Shown here in pieces: positions 42,513 to 47,488 of a DNA stretch of 47,488 bases (positions are counted from its first letter, which is position 1; each line of letters begins with the position of its first letter). This DNA is from Myxococcota bacterium. GTDB taxonomy: Bacteria > Myxococcota_A > UBA9160 > SMWR01. Below the pieces are notes generated by a model, which worked only from the letters and a program-made list of their open reading frames with translations, had not been told where the DNA came from and made no database searches. Made by a program: the position numbers and the translations under genes. The stretch lies in assembly GCA_022447545.1 (NCBI GenBank), contig JAKVBI010000027.1:38044-85531 (forward strand), read 5' to 3'.

Positions 42513-43388
42513 ATGCAGGAATTTCGAGATCGAGTGGCCGTGGTGACCGGTGGGGCAAGCGGCATCGGCAAAGCCCTGGCCAAAGCCTTCCTGGGAGAAG
42601 GCATGAAGGTGGTGATCGCCGATGTGGAGGAACCCGCACTCCAGGCCACTGCCGCTGAACTCGGCGAAGGGGTCACGGGCGTGGTGACCGACGTCTCTGA
42701 TCCGGCATCGGTGACTGCCCTGGCCGACACCGTCTTCGAGACCCATGGCGCCTGCCACATTCTTTGCAACAACGCCGGGGTCTCGGTCCCCAACCTCGAC
42801 GTGTGGGAAACCGAACCTTCGGATTTCCAGTGGGTCTTTGGGGTGAACGTCCAGGGCATCGCCCATGGCGTCCAGGCCTTCGTGCCGCGGATGATCGCTT
42901 CCGGCGAAGAAGGTTTCGTGATGAATACGTCGTCGGGAGATGGCGGCATCTCCCCCCTCGCACAACAGGTCGTTTACGCCTCGAGTAAAGCAGCCGTTTC
43001 GATCATGACCGAATGCCTCGCGGCCCAGCTCGTAGGCAAGAAAACCAATCTGCGCGCGGCGATCTTCTACCCCTCGGGTGGCATGCTCGCCACAGGAATC
43101 TGGACCACCAAGCGCAATCGCCCCCAGGCTCTGGCCCGCAAGGGACAGGTTTCGGAGGAACAGGAGACAACCTTCGAGGCCTTCATGGAAGGAGCCAAGA
43201 AAGCCGGGTTCGAGCTGCCCGTGCAGGACCTGGACGAACTGGCACAATTCGCTCTCCAGGGCATTCGCAACGACGACTTCGTCATCATGATCGATCGGCA
43301 ATCCATGGAGGCTCAACTCAACGAACGGGCCGCCAAGCTCGCACGGGGCGAATGCCCCATCGAACTCGAGCACATGGGACTCAGCTGA
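42513..43388 (+). CDS. Short-chain dehydrogenase/reductase
   Basis: 291 residues from the ATG at 42513 with AGGGAG 9 bases upstream; an ATG at 42504 is too near that site. TGGASGIG at 12-19, IADVEE (NAD preference), NNAG at 86-89, Ser140-type residue in NTSSGDGG, Y155-x3-K159 (YASSK). The C-terminal extension LPVQDLDELAQFALQGIRND is longer than in minimal SDRs and is seen in SDRs near cholesterol-type catabolic genes of actinobacteria. Starts a run of plus-strand catabolic genes to 47068. Confidence 0.9.
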   Translation: MQEFRDRVAVVTGGASGIGKALAKAFLGEGMKVVIADVEEPALQATAAELGEGVTGVVTDVSDPASVTALADTVFETHGACHILCNNAGVSVPNLDVWETEPSDFQWVFGVNVQGIAHGVQAFVPRMIASGEEGFVMNTSSGDGGISPLAQQVVYASSKAAVSIMTECLAAQLVGKKTNLRAAIFYPSGGMLATGIWTTKRNRPQALARKGQVSEEQETTFEAFMEGAKKAGFELPVQDLDELAQFALQGIRNDDFVIMIDRQSMEAQLNERAAKLARGECPIELEHMGLS

Positions 43389-43404
43389 TACGGGCTCGGA
43401 GAGT

Positions 43405-43428
43405 CCAGAGAATCCTCGGGTTCTCTGG
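43405..43428 (+). terminator. Hairpin CCAGAGAA-N8-TTCTCTGG
   Basis: Perfect 8-base arms at 43405-43412 and 43421-43428, 17 bases after the SDR stop and 35 before the luciferase-like start. No T-run follows, so it may be an operator, an attenuator or an mRNA-processing hairpin rather than a terminator. Confidence 0.4.
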
Positions 43429-43462
43429 AAGAACTTGAAACACCAACGGGGAGAAGCACGCG

Positions 43463-44335
43463 ATGAAGATCGGATACTTCGGGCTCAATCTGGGTCCCTT
43501 CTGCCAACCGGAGCACATGGAAACCCTCGTGCGACTCATGGAGGATTCGGGCTTCGAGTCCGTCTGGACGGGCGAGCACGTGGTCCTGATGGACCCCCAC
43601 GAGGCCCCCTCTCCGGTGCCGCCCGAAACCCCCTTCCTAGACACCATCGCGGCCTTGTCCTTTGCGGCAGCCCACACCCAACGGCTCAAGCTGGGCTCGG
43701 GGATCATCCTGCTGCCTCAGCGCAATCCCGTGGTTCTCGCCAAGGAATTGGCTGGGATCGACGTCCTTTCGGGCGGGCGTCTGCTGTTTGGCGTCGGGGT
43801 TGGCTACGTGCCGCGTGAGTTCGAGACCCTGGGGATCCCCTATTCCGAGCGCGGTGCGCGCATGAGCGAACACATCGAAGTCATTCGGACGCTATGGACC
43901 GAACCAAGCCCCAGTTTCGAAGGTCGCTTCACCTCATTCTCGGGCATCCAGTCCCATCCTCATCCCGTCCAGAAACCCCATCCGCCCATTCTGGTGGGAG
44001 GTGGATCCCCCCCCGCCTACCGGCGTGCGGTCGCCCAGGGCAATGGATGGTACGGTTTCTTCCAGGATCTGGATGCGACGGCAGCCGCCCTGAAAGCACT
44101 CGAAGAAGCCGCCGATCAGGTCGAGCGACCTGCGAACCTCGGGCCGCTCGAAATCAGCGTGACTCCCCCCGGCCCCGTGGATGCAGATACAGCCAAGCGC
44201 TACGAGGATCTGGGGGTGGAGCGCCTGACTCTCATGCGGAGCTTTCAGGACATGAGCCCCCGGACCGATCCAGAAGCCCGAGACGCGGTACTCAAGTTCA
44301 TCGAGGACACCGCAACCGAGTTGAAGCTCGCATAG
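43463..44335 (+). CDS. Luciferase-like monooxygenase (F420-type, TIGR03619-like)
   Basis: 290 residues with GGGGAG upstream. Pattern: KIGYFGLNLG, GFESVWTGEHVVLM, LKLGSGIILLPQRNPVVLAK, GGRLLFGVGVGYVPREFE and PVQKPHPPILVGGGSPPAYR. The size and these blocks match the F420-dependent (TIGR03619-like) oxidoreductase group, though FMN use cannot be excluded. Cytoplasmic. It lies between an SDR and an amidohydrolase_2 in the same direction. Confidence 0.88.
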   Translation: MKIGYFGLNLGPFCQPEHMETLVRLMEDSGFESVWTGEHVVLMDPHEAPSPVPPETPFLDTIAALSFAAAHTQRLKLGSGIILLPQRNPVVLAKELAGIDVLSGGRLLFGVGVGYVPREFETLGIPYSERGARMSEHIEVIRTLWTEPSPSFEGRFTSFSGIQSHPHPVQKPHPPILVGGGSPPAYRRAVAQGNGWYGFFQDLDATAAALKALEEAADQVERPANLGPLEISVTPPGPVDADTAKRYEDLGVERLTLMRSFQDMSPRTDPEARDAVLKFIEDTATELKLA

Positions 44336-44420
44336 CCATTCAAAACCGCTACGACACAGCGTCCGCCGAGCTGGAATTCACACACGCCCGTTGGGAGTTC
44401 GCGTACCCTCGTTGCCGGGA

Positions 44421-44436
44421 CACGGTGCGGACCGTG
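44421..44436. promoter_or_regulatory. Dyad CACGGT-GCGG-ACCGTG before the amidohydrolase gene
   Basis: Perfect 6-base arms, ending 25 bases upstream of the GTG start and just above the GAGGAG ribosome site. Could be an operator or translation-control hairpin. Confidence 0.35.
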
Positions 44437-44461
44437 CGTTGAAAGAGCGAGGAGAACAGAC

Positions 44462-45883
44462 GTGTCTTTCGAACGGAATGCCGAAGTCGACCGGATTCGC
44501 AAACGCATCGATCATCCGGTGATCGACGGGGATGGGCATCTCATCGAATACACGCCGGTCGTGCGAGATTTCCTCGTCGAAGAAGCAGGCGAGGAGGTCG
44601 CCAAGCGCTTCGACGGAATCGTCCACGGTTCAGAATCCGCCCGGAAAATTCCTCTCGATCAAAAGCGGGCCGTGGGATATTCACGCACCGCGTGGTGGGG
44701 CTTAGCGGGTGACACCCTGGACCGGGCCAGTGCAATCCTCCCGCGTCTGCTCCACGGCCGTCTGGACGAAATGGGAATCGACTTCGCGTTCCTGTATCCC
44801 ACGTACGGCCTGTTCGCCACGACCTGGCCCGACGACGAGCTACGCATCGGGCTCTCCCGAGCCTTCAACCGCTACTACGCGGCGATGTTTGAAGGCGTGC
44901 GCGATCGACTCGAACCCGTAGCTGTCATCCCCACCGTGACCCCGGAAGAAGGAGTCGCAGCCCTCGATCACGCCATCCTGGAACTCGGCCTCAAAGCGGT
45001 CACCCTATCCGGAGTGGTGGGCCGCGCCTTCCCCGGATCCGAAGACGTTCGCGGTGCACGCTACTTCGACACCCTCGGGCACGACAGCGACTACGATTAC
45101 GATCCGCTCTGGCGGCGCTGCGTCGAATTGGGCGTAACGCCCACCTTCCACGGCTCGAGCCAGGGCATGGGCATGCGCGCTTCGCGGACCAACTACGTCT
45201 ACAACCACATCGGGAATTTCGCGGTCGCCGGCGAAGCAGCATGCCGCTCCCTTTTCATGGGGGGCGTACCAATGCGCTTTCCGGATCTCCACTTCGCCTT
45301 CCTCGAGGGCGGCGTTGCCTGGGGGGCCAACCTGTACAGCGACATCCTCGCCCACTACGAAAAGCGAAACATCAATGTCATCGAGCAATACGATCCCGCC
45401 CGTCTCGATCGGGAAGAGATGGCCCGATTGTTCCGCAAGTACGCCCCCGAGAAGATGGTCGACCACCTCGACGAACTCGACGAGGGTCTGCTCCTGCTCG
45501 CCGACCCCGCCGAGAACCGAGATGGGATCGACGAATTCGCGGAATCCGGCGTGAAGAGCGAAGACGACATCCGGCATCTCTTTAGCGATCGCTTCTACTT
45601 CGGCTGTGAAGCCGACGACCCGCTCACTGCCGTAGCCTTCGACACGGCGATGCTCCCGGGCGGAGCACGCCTTCGCCCGGTCTTTGCCAGTGACATCGGA
45701 CACTGGGACGTACCGGACATGTGCAAAGTGCTGCCTGAGGCATGGGAACTTGTCGAAGACGGGCACATTGATGAAGAGGCTTTCGAGGCATTCGTGTGCG
45801 GAAATGCACTCGCTCTTTGGACAAGCAATGACCCGGACTTCTTCGAGGGCACTGCGATCGAAGACGCGGCGTCCAACCCCTAG
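44462..45883 (+). CDS. Amidohydrolase_2 family metal-dependent hydrolase
   Basis: 473 residues from GTG with GAGGAG 7 bases upstream. Amidohydrolase-2 landmarks: HPVIDGDGHLIEYTPVV at the front (DxH form of the metal site), FAFLYPTYGLFATTWPDDEL, AFNRYYAAMF, later TFHGSSQG, HIGNF, FAFLEGGVAWGANLYSD and FASDIGHWDVPDM with the final metal Asp. Members hydrolyse or decarboxylate aromatic and steroid-derived acids (ACMSD-like). The substrate here is unknown; the next gene is a DUF1214 protein 69 bases away and both may belong to one pathway. Confidence 0.88.
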   Translation: MSFERNAEVDRIRKRIDHPVIDGDGHLIEYTPVVRDFLVEEAGEEVAKRFDGIVHGSESARKIPLDQKRAVGYSRTAWWGLAGDTLDRASAILPRLLHGRLDEMGIDFAFLYPTYGLFATTWPDDELRIGLSRAFNRYYAAMFEGVRDRLEPVAVIPTVTPEEGVAALDHAILELGLKAVTLSGVVGRAFPGSEDVRGARYFDTLGHDSDYDYDPLWRRCVELGVTPTFHGSSQGMGMRASRTNYVYNHIGNFAVAGEAACRSLFMGGVPMRFPDLHFAFLEGGVAWGANLYSDILAHYEKRNINVIEQYDPARLDREEMARLFRKYAPEKMVDHLDELDEGLLLLADPAENRDGIDEFAESGVKSEDDIRHLFSDRFYFGCEADDPLTAVAFDTAMLPGGARLRPVFASDIGHWDVPDMCKVLPEAWELVEDGHIDEEAFEAFVCGNALALWTSNDPDFFEGTAIEDAASNP

Positions 45884-45952
45884 AAGGCCGGGGACCGAGA
45901 GAGCCCCCCCAAAAAAAATGGTCGAGCGAGAAGCCAGGAGGAGTCGATTGCC

Positions 45953-47068
45953 ATGGCGCAAAACGAAGCAGAGCAGCGAATCTTAGACGGTAGAATTTGG
46001 GAAGACTTCTGCGATCGCCTGAAGGCCGCCGGCGAACTCGTTCGCCACGACGGCGCACCCAAGGACGTCGAGAACCAGGCCCAGGGCTACCGCTTTCTGA
46101 CACGAATTCTGCGAGCGGGTCTCGAAAGCCAGGTGGACTACGCGGACCCCCAATACCCCGCATTCTTCCGCCTCGCCGACGAGACCAAGAAGATTCTCAA
46201 CGACAATCCAGACAACTACTACCAGAACTGCATCATCGATCCGCGCTTCGACTACCGGATCACAGGCCATCGCGGCACCGTTCGCTGGTTCAGCCTTGGC
46301 GTCAAGGCGGGGGCAGGCGGACCGGGCGCCATGGCGAGCACGGGCGAAATCGATTCCTCACAACTCGTACTCGATGAGGACGGACGCTTCGAAATTCTCG
46401 TCAGTCAAGAGCGCAAGCCGGGGAACTGGCTCCCCATGACCGAGGACTCCGGAAACATCGTCGTGCGACAGACCTTCGGCGATCGCAGAAAGGAAAAGCG
46501 GGCTGAACTCGAGATCGAGTGCCTCAACCCCGAGCGCCCGCACAACAACCTCGTACCGGAACAACTGGAGGAACAACTCGAGAGAACCATGGGCTTTCTC
46601 GAGAGCACTGTGAATTTGGGGTTGCTGTGGACCGACGACTACAAAGCGAAAACCCTGAATCAGTTACCGCTCCACGATCAAGTGGTTCTGCGCGCAGCCG
46701 GAGGCGATCCGACGATCTCCTATTACCAGAGTCACTGGCAACTCGCCCCGGACGAGGCGCTGCTCGTAACGATTTCAGACATCCCAGAGTGTCAGACCTG
46801 GAACCTCCAGATCTCCAACTACTGGATGGAATCCCTGGAGCACCGTTTCTTCGAAGTCTCTGTGAACAAATTCACGGCCCGCTACGAGGGAGATGGATCC
46901 GTCCGGATTCTGATCGCCCACGAGGACCCGGGCTCGAACTTCCCCAACTGGCTCAACACTCTTGGGCACAGTGAGGGCGGGATGCTGGGGCGAATCATCG
47001 GAGCTAGCGACGAACCTCCGGAGCGAATGGAGACGCAGCTCGTCAAGCTTGCCGACGTTCGAGGATAG
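45953..47068 (+). CDS. DUF1214 domain protein
   Basis: 371 residues with GGAGGAG about 10 bases upstream of ATG. The N-terminal part has RIWEDFCDRLKAAGELV and GYRFLTRILRAGLES; the C-terminal part carries DUF1214 features ALLVTISDIPECQTWNLQIS, NYWMESLEHRF and VRILIAHEDPGSNFPNWL. No biochemical function is established for the family, which is frequent near lipid and steroid catabolic genes. No signal peptide is seen. It is convergent with the VOC gene across 9 bases. A C7A8 homopolymer run lies between it and the amidohydrolase gene. Confidence 0.85.
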   Translation: MAQNEAEQRILDGRIWEDFCDRLKAAGELVRHDGAPKDVENQAQGYRFLTRILRAGLESQVDYADPQYPAFFRLADETKKILNDNPDNYYQNCIIDPRFDYRITGHRGTVRWFSLGVKAGAGGPGAMASTGEIDSSQLVLDEDGRFEILVSQERKPGNWLPMTEDSGNIVVRQTFGDRRKEKRAELEIECLNPERPHNNLVPEQLEEQLERTMGFLESTVNLGLLWTDDYKAKTLNQLPLHDQVVLRAAGGDPTISYYQSHWQLAPDEALLVTISDIPECQTWNLQISNYWMESLEHRFFEVSVNKFTARYEGDGSVRILIAHEDPGSNFPNWLNTLGHSEGGMLGRIIGASDEPPERMETQLVKLADVRG

Positions 47069-47077
47069 GGACGTTGC

Positions 47078-47488
47078 TCACCGCTCGATGAACTCGACCA
47101 GAACGCCGTTGGGGTCAGTGACGTAGAAACTTCGAATGGGCGTGTCAGCGATGGTCACGATGGGCGAGACCTTGAAACGCCCTTCGGCGGCGAGGGCTGC
47201 ATGCCTCTCGGAAATGTTCTCCATGTCAATACAGAGGTGGGGGTTCCCGATTCGCTTGTGTGCGAGATCGAGGCGCTCACCTCCGGCCGCCGTGTACTCC
47301 ACGAGTTGAAGCTGAATGCCCGAGAGATCGAGATGGGCAACGCGAAATCGTGCGCCTTCGTTCTCTGTGAGTTGATCAAACCATTCTCCGGACATTTCGA
47401 GATCCGACGTCTCGGGAATCTCCGTCAGACCCACGACATCCCGGTAGAAGGCGACAGATTCCTCGAGGTTCTCGACGGTGATTCCCAT
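47078..47488 (-). CDS. VOC superfamily (glyoxalase/dioxygenase-like) protein, 5' end outside window
   Basis: 136 codons to the right edge. VOC pattern: GITVENLEESVAFYRDVVGL, FRVAHLDLSGIQLQLVEYTA, a second half NPHLCIDMENISERHAALAAEG and SFYVTDPNGVLVEFIE with the metal His and Glu ligands typical of glyoxalase I/extradiol-type proteins. The real start is probably beyond the window, since a VOC first strand normally has an extra His or Met-rich lead before GITV. Function unknown. Confidence 0.78.
   Translation of the reverse strand: MGITVENLEESVAFYRDVVGLTEIPETSDLEMSGEWFDQLTENEGARFRVAHLDLSGIQLQLVEYTAAGGERLDLAHKRIGNPHLCIDMENISERHAALAAEGRFKVSPIVTIADTPIRSFYVTDPNGVLVEFIER

Noticed and set aside
45903-45918. 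C7A8 homopolymer as a frameshift or terminator
   Set aside because: It lies between genes and has no stem before it; nothing is disrupted.
1-47488. Search for CRISPR arrays, tRNA/rRNA genes, insertion sequences and prophage genes
   Set aside because: No regular repeats, cloverleaf genes, transposases, integrases or phage structural genes were seen by eye.

Overview
This is a GC-rich bacterial chromosomal segment that is almost fully coding. It has no rRNA, tRNA, CRISPR array or transposase that I can see. The mix of genes includes two cytochrome P450s, two Baeyer-Villiger/FMO-type flavoproteins, five SDR dehydrogenases, two luciferase-like monooxygenases, two split-barrel flavin proteins and three SnoaL-like proteins. 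It also has DUF1214, DUF2889, DUF3604 and amidohydrolase_2 members, a Gram-negative RND tripartite pump, and Lol-type lipoproteins. This suggests an uncultured Gram-negative lineage from the former Deltaproteobacteria (Myxococcota, Desulfobacterota or Binatota-like) with lipid, terpenoid or steroid catabolism. The taxonomic guess is inference from gene content only.

Layout. 1-3337: DUF2889 protein (runs off the left edge), a SRPBCC protein, and a divergent TetR-P450 operon. 3475-7656: BON lipoprotein, then a cytochrome c/PQQ aldose-dehydrogenase-type enzyme bracketed by two paralogous small exported proteins, a CDP-alcohol phosphatidyltransferase and a glycine-zipper lipoprotein. 7625-15483: secreted M14 carboxypeptidase, a putative 2OG-Fe(II)-type oxygenase, a membrane-tethered XRE regulator, and a two-gene operon for large secreted proteins, the first ending in a duplicated cyanovirin-N-like (CVNH) domain. 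15545-21632: two split-barrel flavoproteins, SDR, luciferase-like monooxygenase, a DsbA-family protein with an in-frame UGA at its redox position, and a DUF3604 protein. 21654-26450: phoR, phoB and only the C-terminal stub of phoU, cut by an SDR gene, then a small membrane protein and a tandem carboxymuconolactone-decarboxylase-domain protein. 26862-32742: RND adaptor-pump-outer-membrane channel operon. 32763-47488: dense catabolic region (FMO, BVMO, P450, SnoaL x3, SDR x3, metallo-beta-lactamase fold, an XRE/membrane protein pair with a frameshift, luciferase-like, amidohydrolase_2, DUF1214, VOC).

The standout is 18864-19475 (minus). A conventional reading gives an N-terminally truncated protein starting at TTG. 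Extending upstream gives a perfect DsbA-fold N-terminus from a well-placed ATG with a Shine-Dalgarno, interrupted only by TGA at codon 12, exactly where the first redox residue of the CPWx motif belongs. The RNA just after the UGA can fold into a bacterial SECIS-like hairpin. I therefore call it a candidate selenoprotein. Other notable points are the CVNH operon, the truncated phoU junction, several strong intergenic dyads next to catabolic genes, and a single-base frameshift in a membrane protein/XRE pair that still carries a plausible autoregulatory operator.
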